Origin: Pseudomicrostroma phylloplanum
Taxonomy: Eukaryota > Basidiomycota > Exobasidiomycetes > Microstromatales
Assembly (NCBI GenBank): GCA_039545275.1
Contig: BCHS01000004.1
Span: 423,423 to 487,422 of the forward strand
DNA length: 64,000 nt
Direction: 5' to 3'
In this document: positions 22,397 through 33,500 of the stretch, piece by piece
Layout: the number at the start of each line of letters is the position of its first letter
Position numbering within the stretch: the first letter of the stretch is position 1
Program-made: the position numbers and the translations under genes
Notes under the pieces: generated by a model
What the model was told of the DNA's origin: nothing
Seen by the model: only the letters and a program-made list of their open reading frames with translations
Databases searched by the model: none

Positions 22397-24166
22397 ATGG
22401 CAGATGACGCAGGTGTCGCAGAGCTCAAGGACGAGCCACACTCGCAGCCTGTGCCATCCCGTATCATCAGCCGCCTTCCCGCAAGAGTGCAGCACCTCTG
22501 CACCTTGCGGCCCACCCTCTTCCTGCGCTCCCTCATCCTCTTCACATTCGAGGCTGCGATCAATCTCCTGTTGTGGATCGTCACCCTCATAGTCGCAGCG
22601 CCTTCTTCCTCGGGCAACTTTGCCTCTCTGGCCCTTATCGCTTGGACCACTGGGCTGAGGCATGGGCTGGACGCTGATCATATCTGTGCTATAGATAACG
22701 CTACCAGGCGCATCGTGGGCATCCGGCGAGCCGAGCGCGATCAAAGACGGCGCAATTGGAGAGAAGGATTGTTCTTTTGGCGGAGAGGCTCGGGCTCAGT
22801 CTCAGATGAGTCTGCGGATGACTCGGTCGAGCGACCTACAATCAAGCAAGTGGGGCGTGATACCATCCAGCGGCCACTCCTCGTCGGGCTGTGGTTCTCC
22901 CTCGGACACTCAACGGTCGTCATAGTAGTGACCATTGCCGTCTCCGTGTCTCTCGCCGTCGCAAGTAATTTGGATGGGTTCGGAGGCGTAGGAGGAGTCA
23001 TAGGCCCCGCTATTAGTGGAAGCTTTCTCTTCCTTGTAGCATTGGGCAACTCGATTATGCTCGCTCGAGCCTGGAGAGCTAGGAAGAGGGCGCAAAGAGA
23101 GGAGAAGGCTCGTCTGGAGGACTCACACGGCTCGGATGTAGAGCAAGGGCAGATAATCGATGATCAAGACAAACGAGAGAAAGGTCGCTTCATGGGCATG
23201 CTCACACGGCTCACCCTACCGCTGATCAATGCCGTCAGCCGTCCCCACCACATGTACGTCGTCGGCGCCCTCTTCGGCCTCGGCTTCGATACAGCCTCTA
23301 CGATTGCCCTCTTGAGCGTTTCGGCCTCAGCTGGTTTGACACAAGGAGGTAATGCCAAGGTCGTGCTGCTGGCATTCCTGTTCACCGCTGGCATGACATG
23401 GGTCGACTCGTGCGACTCCATCTTGATGGTCTGGGCCTATGCTCCGCCAGATGAAGACCAAGCAGGAGGTGGGGGCAAAGGCAGTAAGCGGTGGTGGGCT
23501 CTCTTCGAGGCGGAACAGGCACATCGCTCGGCCTACGTCGGAGAAGAGCAGGAGCTCGAGGATGCAAAGAAAGACGAGCTCAGGTGTCCAGCTCCGCCCG
23601 ATCCGGGAGTCTCGGCACCACCACCTCCCTCACAGCTCGACGCTGCGCAAGACCTCATCTGTCCTCCATCGAAAGAGTACGACTCCGCAGATGCTCAGCC
23701 CCGCCTACGGACGGATGCAGCAGGAGCAGGAGTGGGAGCGACATCGCCAGCGATTCCTCTGAGAACTCTTTCGTCCTCAGCTCAGTCCCTCTCGCACCTC
23801 CTCACGCTCCTCTCCATCCTCCTCGCTTTCACCATCTCCATCATTGTGCTCATGGGACTCATTGCGGCACAATGCTCCACATGTGCTCGCTCCCTTGAGC
23901 TACACCAACACCCTCTCACGCAGGAGGTGCCCGCTTTGGGTAGTGGAGAGGAGAGGGCTGTGGTTGTGGATGATGGAGGATTGGCGGGGAGGTGGTGGGC
24001 GTTTTGGGATGCGGCTAATGAGCAGAGCGGGTTTATTGGGGCGGGAATCGTCGCTTGCTTCGTCGTCGTCGTTGCTGGATGGTGGCTGGCTGCGAGGTTC
24101 AGGCGCAAGAGCAAGAGCAAGAGGAAGAGCAGGAGCGGGATCGAGGAAAGAGCAGATCAGCAATAG
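22397..24166 (+). CDS. NiCoT family nickel/cobalt permease
   Basis: Intronless, 589 residues. The NiCoT signatures are all visible: RHGLDADHI at residues 88-96 (helix 2, metal selectivity), LGHSTVVIVVT, LFGLGFDTAST and GMTWVDSCDSILMVWAY. Eight or so hydrophobic helices are split by two charged cytosolic loops; the C-terminal loop (about residues 370-470) is long, Pro/Ser/Asp rich and probably disordered. The last two helices are IIVLMGLIAAQ and IVACFVVVVAGWWLA, followed by a Lys/Arg tail. In fungi (fission yeast Nic1) this family imports nickel for urease, so a urease pathway elsewhere in the genome is implied but not shown here. Confidence 0.93.
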   Translation: MADDAGVAELKDEPHSQPVPSRIISRLPARVQHLCTLRPTLFLRSLILFTFEAAINLLLWIVTLIVAAPSSSGNFASLALIAWTTGLRHGLDADHICAIDNATRRIVGIRRAERDQRRRNWREGLFFWRRGSGSVSDESADDSVERPTIKQVGRDTIQRPLLVGLWFSLGHSTVVIVVTIAVSVSLAVASNLDGFGGVGGVIGPAISGSFLFLVALGNSIMLARAWRARKRAQREEKARLEDSHGSDVEQGQIIDDQDKREKGRFMGMLTRLTLPLINAVSRPHHMYVVGALFGLGFDTASTIALLSVSASAGLTQGGNAKVVLLAFLFTAGMTWVDSCDSILMVWAYAPPDEDQAGGGGKGSKRWWALFEAEQAHRSAYVGEEQELEDAKKDELRCPAPPDPGVSAPPPPSQLDAAQDLICPPSKEYDSADAQPRLRTDAAGAGVGATSPAIPLRTLSSSAQSLSHLLTLLSILLAFTISIIVLMGLIAAQCSTCARSLELHQHPLTQEVPALGSGEERAVVVDDGGLAGRWWAFWDAANEQSGFIGAGIVACFVVVVAGWWLAARFRRKSKSKRKSRSGIEERADQQ

Positions 24167-24585
24167 TCACCGCCACGTGTAGTCGGAGGGAGGGGGGCAC
24201 TCCACCCAAGCTGCGTCAGACTGGGATGTGTTTGTACAGTGTATTTAGTGGAGGCAAGTCGCGTCACATGAATTGAAATATGGAAAAGCATGAATGGTTG
24301 AACGAACAATGATGATGAAGGTGGTGTGGTGGTGATGACAATGTTGATGACACAATGATGGCGATAGCTATGATGATGACGATGAGAATGATGACGGAAA
24401 GGATGATGACGACCAGGACGGAGAGGATGACGACGATAATGATGATGATGAGGTGGCCAAGACACGCGCGATGATCGAAGGGAAGAGAAAGTGACTACAA
24501 AGAGGGGCAATTGTGGAGGGTTTCTCATGGGTGGGCATGCTGGGTGTATGAGCGTAGCGCAACGCTCGGATGGTGCTGACTTCGT
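24167..24585. repeat. (GAT/GAC)n low-complexity spacer
   Basis: Between convergent genes. From about 24,308 to 24,450 the sequence is an imperfect trinucleotide array of GATGAT, GACGAC and GGTGGT units. No gene is seen; open frames here are His/Ser homopolymers produced by the repeat. Confidence 0.65.
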
Positions 24586-27500
24586 TCAGGACCGCCTCGA
24601 TTGAGGGAGTCGTGCTGCGTCCGTCATGGCAGAGGTGTAGAAGGACTGCGGGTCTTGCTGATGCGACGAGGTTTGGCGTACAGGGCCAGACACGGAGCGT
24701 TGTGAAGGAGACCCTCCATCGCTGTTGTCCCTCTGATGTGCAAGAGATGGGCTCGACGAGGAGTAAGACATGCCTCTGTTACCGCCCATGGGGAAGGAGC
24801 CTCCTGACCTCAAGTCGCCAACACTGCCGACTCGATATCCGAGCCTCTTTCCACTGTTTGCAGAAGGCTGCTGGGGCAAATCCATCTCGGATCTGCTCCC
24901 CTTGCGCCGTTCCGCGCCGGAGGAATGACTCAAACCGTCGTTGGTCAGGTCGGAATCGTAGGTGATAGGCCTGTTCGAGGCGCTCGGATTGCGGCTGTGA
25001 TATGCAGCGTCCACGTCTCGCTCAGAGAGGATGCCATTCGATGACCGCTCATAGTCCCCTTCACTAGCCCTGCTCACGGATCTTCCCATCGAAGAGGAAT
25101 GAGAGCTGGAAGCATTGCCGCCCAGCCAAGCTCCAGAGTTGCTTGCGAAATTGCTGTCTGGGGCATTGGGACTGGAACCACCTGAGCTCAGAGAGCGGTT
25201 CGTGATCCTTTGAGGAGCAAAATTCGGGGACGTACGGGGGGAGATACTTGGGCTAGTCCCGCCTCCACTTCTCCGTTGCTGTGAGCTGCTGGAGGCGTTG
25301 TCTTCGTACGAACTTGCGTGGTAAGCAGTGCCAGAGCCTTGCTGTGTGTAGTTATACGGCAGAGCTCGAGGATCGATTACTTGACCGACAGAGGTACTGG
25401 AGGGCATGCTGTATTGCTGTTGCTGCTGCTGCTGCTGCTGTTGATGAGCCAATGCAAGGTCATTGTTGATCTGGCGATGCTGAGCACCGTATCCAGCAGG
25501 CAGGATGGGCTGCTCTGCAGGTCTGCCGCCTGGTGCCCGATTCGGCTTCACGAGGCCTCCCTTCTTGCTCTTCAGCGGGGCTGCTTGCTTAATCACCGAC
25601 ACGAGGCCTCCTGACGAAGCCTCCGAGCCAGTCAGATTGGCCGAGTCTGTTGAATTGTTTGCCGAAGATGATGAGTGCCCCATGGATCTATCTGCCACGA
25701 CCGAGCCAGCGGCGGAAGTAGGAGAAGCAACGCCTGGTGACGCGCCGCCTCCCTCCGACTTGAGTCCCGTGGTAGACGTAGACGAGTTGGAAGACGCCGA
25801 CTTGCCGCCGCTGCCGCCACTAGACTGCAACTGAGCAGGCTGTTGCTTCTGCTGTGACTGAGCTTGCTGCTGACTTCTGTTGACAATGGAGAGATACCAG
25901 AACATCAGGTTGCTGATCAGAACCTGCTCGTAAAGCGGGCGCCTGGGATTAGCAAGCTTGATGTGGCTCAAGCGGTATACGGCCCGCTCGACGTGGATCG
26001 GGTAGCGAGAATGGCCATTCACCAGACGTCCACCATTGGCCATGGCTCGCTGGTCCAAGAGACTGCCAGCAGTGATGTTGTCTTGGTTGCGGGGATATGT
26101 CGCTTCTTTGCTATCATCGTTGCCCTTCTTTTTGCCGAACAAGGCTCCCAGAAAGCTTCCCACATCCTTGTCCTTTTCTTTGTTGTGCTCTGTTCTCGCT
26201 GGAGCTGCAGTCGAGCTTGGAGCTTGGCTTACAGCAGCAGTCTCCTCCTCCCTCTCCTTTTCCTTTCGATGATGTTTCTCGCGCTTCTTCTCCTCTTTGC
26301 TTGGCCTCGCATCTTCCTCGTCTTTACCGATGCCAAACCAGCTTGCGAAGCCTCCAGATCTCTTCTCTCTATCTCTGCTCTTGTTTGGAGTGAGGGGTGC
26401 TGATGAAAGAGCAGGCGTGGCAGATGGCACTGTCTGTCTGCTCTTCTGCTGCACAGGCGGAGCAACATTTGCGTTTGTCACTTTGAGTGGTTGCTGCTGC
26501 TGCTGCAATCCCGGCTGCTGTGCATTTGAGGGCTGGACACGAGCTTTCTCGAAAGAAGGAACAGGCGCAACGTAAGAGACTGGGATGGGCCAGGCGGACT
26601 CTGGCGGCGTTCCTGCCGAGGCAGCAGGTGTAGCAGCAGGAGCTGCACTTGAGGGATGTTCATTCTCAGGGGACTGCAACGGCGACTCGTAAAGCGTGCC
26701 ACGCTTTGTGTCTGAGGTAGGAGACGTGACATTTTCGTTGTCGGGATTGCGAGAGGTCAGATCAAAGTATCCTCCCCCACGTTGAAGAGCACTTGTCGGC
26801 GTCGGCGTCGGCGTCTCCGGCGGTGAAGTCTGCGGTATCGACAATGACAGCTTGCTCTGATGGGCATCAACCGTATCGCTTTCTCCCAGCGACGTCACAT
26901 CCGTCGTTTGACTTGTGTCCGAAATCATCGAGTCCCTCGAGTATGCATCCACGATGGAGTCGGTAGCGCCTTCGGAGATCGGCCTGGCCTGCGAACCGCC
27001 TGCCAAGCTCTCATCGTCACCTGATGAGAGTTCAGAATTGTCACTGGGACTTCTCTGCATGAGTGTCATGGCAACGGCGGCCAGGTTCGGAGTGCCGAAG
27101 CGATCTCCCTCGATGAGATGCGAGGTATCACTGCTCCCCCTGCTAGAGTCCTGGTCGGTGGCCGCTCTTCTTCGTGAAGAAGAAAGTCGGTTTATCCGAT
27201 CCGCCGTCTCTGGCGATGCCGAGATTGATGTCTTCCTGATCTTGGTGCGAGCAGCTCTACGCAGGATCTGTCCTGGAGGTGGCACAATGATGGGAGCATC
27301 TGCGTCCTCTCCGACCGGAGGGACAGCGTCGACAGTGTCCATTGCTAAACAGGACGTCAGGGGAGAGCAAGGATGTGTATCAGTCAGAGGCCTAAGGGAG
27401 TTACGCATCGCTCGGGACTCACTGCTCGTGCCCGCACCCAGGCTCATGGTCCTCCTGAGCACGCTTCTAAGTTCAGTCTCGTCCCTACTCTTCGTGGCCT

Positions 27501-28362
27501 CTTCCGCTAGCGCTTCAAGTTTTTGCAAGTCGCTGATACTCAAGGCGGGCTCTCCATCGCGTGGCCTGAGGGACGGCGATGGACGGCGAGGAACACCAGT
27601 ATGCTCATCGTCATCAGTGTCATGATCCGGCCGATATTGCCGACGTAGCGTACTTCCACGCCGTGCCATTGAGGTCCGCGGCATGAAGCTCATAGGTGAC
27701 GTGGGGTCTACAGTAGAAGCACCAGACGGAGGACCGGGACTATTTGGCGATTGGTTTGATAGATCCCGTTCTCTTGCAGCTCTTGAAGCATGCTCTTGTA
27801 AGAAGTCACGAAAATGAGAAGGAGACAGCTCCGGGTGAACCGAAGCAGGAACCCAGAACAGGTGAGAAGGGTCCGATGGCCTGCCTAGAGGTGCGGTGGA
27901 GTCACTTGTGTTGGGGCTGCGAGGTCGGGAACCGGAGGCCCTGCTGCTGCTGCTGCTGCTTTGTACGGCAAGCCCAGTGGCCGCTTCAGAGGCAGATGCT
28001 TGGTTCCGCCGCCGAGCAGTGAAAGCTTGGCGTCCAGAGCCTCTAGTGAGTTGTGGCTCACTATTTGAGGCTGAGGCCGGCCCATCGTCGGTGAGATCCA
28101 CGCCGACTCTCCTTGAGGGGGGTGATGGAGAGAATTCTGATACGTTGACTGGGCCGCGGACGAAGGGAGGAGAAGGGCTTCCGGCAGCACTCATGATCTC
28201 CTGCCCCCCTCCTCTGATAGCTGCCATATCTGGCAGGTCAGGATCGAGGATCGGACGATTGACTGAGATCCGTCGATGGGATTTGAGCGCCTCTACCTCC
28301 CTCTCGAATTCCTTGTCTGTGATGTTCTGCATCTTGCGAGGCTCGGGATGTGTTCGTGGCAC
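24586..28362 (-). CDS. ZDS1/ZDS2 family protein
   Basis: The open frame is 1258 codons; a second in-frame Met at 28332 (MQNITDKEFEREVEALK) is also a good start. A likely 78-base intron lies at 27422-27345 (GTGAGT donor, CTGAC branch, TTTAG acceptor); being a multiple of three it does not break the frame, and splicing gives 1232 residues. The N-terminus has EVEALKSHRRISVNRPILDPDLP, seen in fungal Zds proteins. At about residues 780-850 is the Zds C-terminal domain: YPIHVERAVYRLSHIKLANP, then RRPLYEQVLISNLMFWYL. In yeast this domain binds Cdc55-PP2A and controls mitotic entry, polarity and mRNA export. The rest is disordered, with poly-Gln near 25,415-25,445. A tail of about 400 residues beyond the Zds domain is unusual. 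Confidence 0.82.
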   Translation of the reverse strand: MPRTHPEPRKMQNITDKEFEREVEALKSHRRISVNRPILDPDLPDMAAIRGGGQEIMSAAGSPSPPFVRGPVNVSEFSPSPPSRRVGVDLTDDGPASASNSEPQLTRGSGRQAFTARRRNQASASEAATGLAVQSSSSSSRASGSRPRSPNTSDSTAPLGRPSDPSHLFWVPASVHPELSPSHFRDFLQEHASRAARERDLSNQSPNSPGPPSGASTVDPTSPMSFMPRTSMARRGSTLRRQYRPDHDTDDDEHTGVPRRPSPSLRPRDGEPALSISDLQKLEALAEEATKSRDETELRSVLRRTMSLGAGTSSESRAMRNSLRPLTDTHPCSPLTSCLAMDTVDAVPPVGEDADAPIIVPPPGQILRRAARTKIRKTSISASPETADRINRLSSSRRRAATDQDSSRGSSDTSHLIEGDRFGTPNLAAVAMTLMQRSPSDNSELSSGDDESLAGGSQARPISEGATDSIVDAYSRDSMISDTSQTTDVTSLGESDTVDAHQSKLSLSIPQTSPPETPTPTPTSALQRGGGYFDLTSRNPDNENVTSPTSDTKRGTLYESPLQSPENEHPSSAAPAATPAASAGTPPESAWPIPVSYVAPVPSFEKARVQPSNAQQPGLQQQQQPLKVTNANVAPPVQQKSRQTVPSATPALSSAPLTPNKSRDREKRSGGFASWFGIGKDEEDARPSKEEKKREKHHRKEKEREEETAAVSQAPSSTAAPARTEHNKEKDKDVGSFLGALFGKKKGNDDSKEATYPRNQDNITAGSLLDQRAMANGGRLVNGHSRYPIHVERAVYRLSHIKLANPRRPLYEQVLISNLMFWYLSIVNRSQQQAQSQQKQQPAQLQSSGGSGGKSASSNSSTSTTGLKSEGGGASPGVASPTSAAGSVVADRSMGHSSSSANNSTDSANLTGSEASSGGLVSVIKQAAPLKSKKGGLVKPNRAPGGRPAEQPILPAGYGAQHRQINNDLALAHQQQQQQQQQQYSMPSSTSVGQVIDPRALPYNYTQQGSGTAYHASSYEDNASSSSQQRRSGGGTSPSISPRTSPNFAPQRITNRSLSSGGSSPNAPDSNFASNSGAWLGGNASSSHSSSMGRSVSRASEGDYERSSNGILSERDVDAAYHSRNPSASNRPITYDSDLTNDGLSHSSGAERRKGSRSEMDLPQQPSANSGKRLGYRVGSVGDLRSGGSFPMGGNRGMSYSSSSPSLAHQRDNSDGGSPSQRSVSGPVRQTSSHQQDPQSFYTSAMTDAARLPQSRRS

Positions 28363-29558
28363 CGAAAGTAGAGCACACCGATCCTTATGAAACTAGCAAA
28401 ATACTGTTGCACAGCTCTCCCTGACCGGGGAGGGGCTCCCTTGTGAAGAAGGCAAGGTGAGCGAAGGCACCAATCTCCGGAGTCGTGAAATTGGGGTGCT
28501 TTGCACTCGAAGCCAGCGAGCTAGTCGAGGGCAGCTGTGGACAGATCAGCCGCTCCTCCAGCGTGGGATCGTACCAGTGAAAGCTATGACTGGTCGAGAT
28601 TGGGTTAGATCACAAGCAAGAAAGACTCCAGTACTACAGACGATGTCTGATGTCTCCTGAGCTCGATTGGTCACAATGGGCGGGCTTGTCCGGCAATCCC
28701 ACCGTTAGAGGCTTGCAGCCTCTTTCTTCCAACGAGTCAGGTGCGGTGAGCTGAGACAGTAGAGCTCCGGGTCGCAGGGAGAGTGTGTGGTGTTGTAATG
28801 GTGTCAGAGATCGTGGGATGATGAGAAGGGGTTTGGAAGTGCGATATGCACAGATTGAAGGCCTGGTGCTTTTAGGGGCCAGCAGAAATCTGGAACACAC
28901 GGGTGGGTGTGACGCTGGGCACACAACACGGTGAGGCAAGGCCGAGCTTGGCGAGGCAGTATGGAGGAGAAGGCTTCGTCTCGATGTGGAACACGGGGAA
29001 AGAGCAGATGTCGAAAGGATCGGTGGGAAAGGGGATGGAGGAAGAGGGTGTGACCTGGTCGTGCCTCTCCTCTCGGTCAGACGCCCGCCTCCGCTTTTGT
29101 GCGGACGCGGACCGCTGCTCGCCCTGCAACGTGGTGCCAAGCACATGAGAGGCATTCAGGAGTCGCAATCTTGACAAGCATCGGTTCCAGCGAGAGTAGT
29201 AAGGAAGAGCAAACAACACCGAACAGCATCTCCGAGTGCTCAGATCATGGGAGGCGTAGACGATAGCGCTCTCAGGGAGTTCCACATCGCATCGGCAGTC
29301 GGGTGTCCCGCCACAGCATGACAGATAGTGCACAGAGGGGCATCCCAAGCAGACCATGAGTCAGATATACATTGCTCTCCACCCACGAGAGAGCGCAACT
29401 AGGGAACAGTCAAGTCAAAACTCCGTACGAAGGGGCCATGATATGGCCTCCTCAGTCGCAGATCCACAGAGGCGAGTTCCCCTCAGCTTGTGCCCTCCAC
29501 ACTAGCCTCGGCACGCCTCTAGCCCCCTCTAGGCAGCAACAGTTGAGCGGTCCCCCCC
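28363..29558. other. intergenic, no gene seen
   Basis: About 1.2 kb between the ZDS1-type gene's start and VMA10's stop. Frames on the minus strand (28634-29155, 28872-29357) are Ser/Pro/Arg rich without motifs and may be part of a long 5' leader of the ZDS1-type gene. No RNA gene was recognised. Confidence 0.4.
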
Positions 29559-30268
29559 TTACTCGGCCTTGATGGCGTTCCTGTGCAGCTCCATCTTGAC
29601 CCTTACGACTCGCTCTAGTAGCTTGTCGACGACGGCCTCGCGATTCTTCTTGTATTGCTCCTCGATGCCTTCCAATTCCTTCTGAGTCTCCTTCTCAACC
29701 TGTGATTGAGCATCAGACTGCGATCCCTCGTGCTGTAGGAGCATGTTTGAGACGGATGGGGAAGGCAGGACAGTCAGATTTACCGTTCGCTTGAGGTGCC
29801 CTAAGGGCTGTGGCAGCTGCTTGCGGAAGTATCGAAGTAGGAGCTCCACAGCCAACAGGACGTCACCGTCTCCAATTGCACTCACGTCCTTCTTGTACTT
29901 CTGAAACTCTTCCTCCTTCTTTGACTTCAGCTCCTCGATCTCCTTGGCAGCCTCGCTACGAGCATCCTTCAGCTTCTGTGTTCGATCTGCAAGTCAAGTC
30001 AGACGTGACCCAGGATCGGTCAGCCCCACCTTCTCATAGGTCTCGCGTCGAAGCTCCCAGCAACGTCAGCGACTCACAAGTCCTGGCCTTCTGCACGATC
30101 TTTGCTGCCTCCTTCTCAGCTTCCAACAGCGTCTGAATACCTTGTGATTGTTGTGCGGCCTGTCGAGAAGCCAATGTGGAGAGGACAGTAGAGAGCAGGG
30201 TATGAGAGACAACAGGGGTCAGCATGCGTTCGAAGGCCTTGGAGCGTCTCGAGGACACAACGCACCAT
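29559..30268 (-). CDS. VMA10: V-ATPase subunit G
   Basis: Exons are 30268-30266, 30159-30078, 29986-29886 and 29732-29559, totalling 119 residues, the family's normal size. Exon 1 is only the ATG codon; after splicing the protein starts MAAQQSQGIQTLLEAEKEA, the strongly conserved Vma10 N-terminus that would otherwise lack a Met. It continues KIVQKARTYRTQKLKDARSE and ends in coiled coil (LEGIEEQYKKNREAVVDKLL). Subunit G pairs with subunit E to form the peripheral stalks of the vacuolar proton pump. The first donor is GTGCGT, weaker than the GTGAGT of the other two. Divergent from PTA1. Confidence 0.9.
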
Positions 30269-30594
30269 GACGGGTTGTTGCAGGCAGTAAGCTGGTCACT
30301 GATATGTGTGTTCGTGGGGCGAGGGGATCAGGGGTCTCAATGGATGACAGGCAGCAGTGGTGATGGTGATTGTGGAATCGTGCGGGAAGGTGGGTAGATC
30401 AGACTGGAGCGGGGTGACGGACTGTGCTCCGTTCCGCTTGCGCGACCAATCTGGAGCCAAGTCGAGTCGAGGCGTCCGCACCTTGGCAGGCGCCAATGCT
30501 TCCTGCCCCGTACCATCGTATCCCTTCGGCCCTCTCTTCTCCCATCTCTTTCTTCCATACCCTTCACTGGACCTCTTGCGAGCGTCAGTCGTAG
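30269..30594. promoter_or_regulatory. shared promoter of VMA10 and PTA1
   Basis: A divergent spacer of 326 bases between two start codons; no specific element recognised. Confidence 0.4.
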
Positions 30595-33500
30595 ATGGCA
30601 GACGGAGCAGGGTCTTCAGCAGGTAGCAGCGATGCCCTGGGTCTGCTCAGTGCCGCGCTGAATGCTGCCGACTCTACCGCGGAAGCACACAACCTCCGAC
30701 TGTTGTACGATCTCTTCCGACAGCAGCCGGGCAACCTGCCAATCCTGCTGCCCAGTCTTGTTTCTCTCGTGCCGAGATCAAGTCCTTCAGTCAAGACATG
30801 GATAGCAGAGGTCCTTGATCTGGCCTTCTGCAGGCCTACGCTCAGTTCAGAAGGTCGAAGTGCTCGTGAGTGCGAATGGCATTGCGCCGGAGGCGTGCAG
30901 CAGCTTCGAGGAGGTTGCAAGACTGACGGCGTCTCCTCACGGTCTCTACCTGATCCTTCCATCAGTATCGGTACACACTCCCGATGCGCTGCTTATTTTC
31001 CTTCGCGATCCTCAACAGCAAGAGGCTAAGATAGCGATCCAGGTCTTCGCTTCCGTATATGCGTTCCTATTCAGGCATTGGTGAGCTCTACACGCACGTT
31101 TCTGAGCATCGGGACAGATCGAAGCTAACCACACGTATTTGCACTCCTCTTCCCAATAATAGTTGCAATGACCCGTCTTCACTGCGTGTGTGGCAGAGCA
31201 TCGAACAAATCAAAGACGCGATCTCACAGCTCTTCGAAACAGGGCACACCGGCATTCGCGTAGCCTCAGTCAAAGCCTTTCAGAAGATCATCCAAGTGCA
31301 ATCAAAGGGAGGCAATCCGATCAGCAAGAACGACTTCAACTTGAGGATCGTGCCGCCCGCACATCCTTTTCTCAACGTACCCGCTCTGGAAGCTGAGGCT
31401 AACAGGCTGCTCACTCAGGTAGTGACATTGGCATTCACTAGCAAGTGAGTAGAAGCTTTTGTGATCGCTGCGCTATGGAAAGCTTCGGATTTGACTCACA
31501 CTTTGATGCCTTTGCCTCGCCATCACCATGTTCAAGCAACGTCGACGTCGTCATGGCGTGCTTCAATACCCTATACATCTTCCCCAAGCAAGGCCGGGGC
31601 TTTACTCAGATTATTCTGGAAGCCTTCACTAGCTGGACACCAGCAGCCCTAGCAGGGCAGTCTCATGTGCAAGTTCGGAACGTAGAGAAGACGTTGCGAC
31701 TGGTCCTCATCCATTACCACAGGATGGGCATGCCCGAGCATGCCTTGAGGATTCGAGGCGCTCTAGAGGCGCAGGGTTCTCGAATGGAAGCGGCTGCTGA
31801 CGCCGAAGACGAGAGACGAGCAGCAGAGGCTAAGCGCAAGAGGGACAACCTGGACGAAGAGATCTCCCTGGCTGACAAGCGACAAAGACTGAGGGGAGCT
31901 CAACAAGACCCGGCCGCAATAGACATCTATTCGACGTCAGCTGCTGTTGCTGGACCCTCAAGCGTACCAGACCAGAGCGCACCGCCGTCACTCAGTGGCA
32001 TTGAGGGGGCTCAAGCCTTTGTCAAAGCAGCTACAACTGTCGCCGGTCCGAACGCTTTGGCTGCCTTCGATGTCAAATCTCTTCCCCTACTCTTGGTGGT
32101 GGAATTGATCTTAGCGAACCTGCAAGCCGCTCCCGATGATGAGCTCCACAGAACGATTGAAAGCACGAGGCAGCAGCTCAATCAAGACACGTCCGCTGGT
32201 ATAGCACCGCCAGCGCCAGCTTCAACGCCCACTGCAAGGCCTCCTCCGCCACAGGAAACGGATTCTAGAGACACGGAGGCTGCGCAGGTACCAAAGAACC
32301 CACTGAAAGAAGACATAGAGGACGAAGATCTGCGTAAATTGGCAAAGACGGGCGATGGCTCTTCTGCGCACCCGCATGAAGGCGCGCTAGCCGATACCGA
32401 GGCCGAAGACATTCATGATGCCCTAGCTGGGCTCGAAGACTTCCAATTGGCACCGCCTGAGCCTTTCAGTCAGACTGAGGCTCGCGCACTGATCAAGGAA
32501 TCAGTCGCAAGAATGTGTGATATGGGCGCTCAAGCCGCAGCTTTCAGTGCAGAGCTGGGGGACAGCGTGCCTTCCCACACACTCTGGACAACACTCGCCA
32601 CACGGCTGGCTAGCAGAGGTTTTGCAGGAAGTGATACCGAGAGTGCTGAGAAGGATGGCGAGGCCTCAAGTAGTCAGCAGATCGTCAAGGCCAGCCGCAA
32701 TTCATTGGAGGGTCAGGCAGACGTCATCCGTCATATGCTGCTCGAATTCCTCAAGGTCGACTTTGCGAAGAGGGCCCACTTCGCGGTCCAGTGGTTGACA
32801 GAGGAGTGGTATTGCGATCTGCAGCGGAAGAAGAGCGGCAAGGAGCTACGTTACAGCCATTGGCTCCGTCAAGTTGTGGCCAATGCTTTGCTATCGATCG
32901 ACAGCAAGGACAAGTCCTTGTTCTCCTTCCTTGCCGAGCTGCCGAGTGTACCCGATGAAGTCGTTGAGCAGATTGGCTCTCTTTGTCTCGACAAGTCAAC
33001 AATGGCGGTCGGATTCACCAGCCTAAAGGAATTGGCCCTAGCCAGACCGCCGAGTCGCGCCAAATCCGTCGAGATCCTTCTCGAGCTCACTCGCAACGAA
33101 GAGAAGGGCCTGCGAGCACCGGCGATCATTTCGGTTCGGGGTTGGGTGGGTCAAGGCGGACCGCTGGAGAAAATCGTATTGGATTCAGCAGTCGCTTCAC
33201 TGCAGCGTCTGACGGTACATGGCGACAAGCCAAGTGCGGTCGCACAGGACTCTCAGCCCAATGCTAACGGCGATGAGCCGGAATCGCAAAAGGAGGCAAG
33301 GGATCCAGTCAAGGATCATAGCTTCCAGTTGTCTGATGAGAGCCAAGTGCTGCAATTCGTGGAGCTACCTTTCGCGTTGAGCGTCAAGGTGCCGGACATG
33401 CTCGACAACGTCTTCTCCATCTACCCGTCCATGCCTTCGGACGTGCAGAAAGCCGTGCGACAGCACATCGCCGCTCTGGTTCGCTCTTTGGGCCCCAACA

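Noticed and set aside
24308..24450. CRISPR-like or structured repeat
   Set aside because: It is a simple imperfect trinucleotide array with no spacers, and the organism is a eukaryote.
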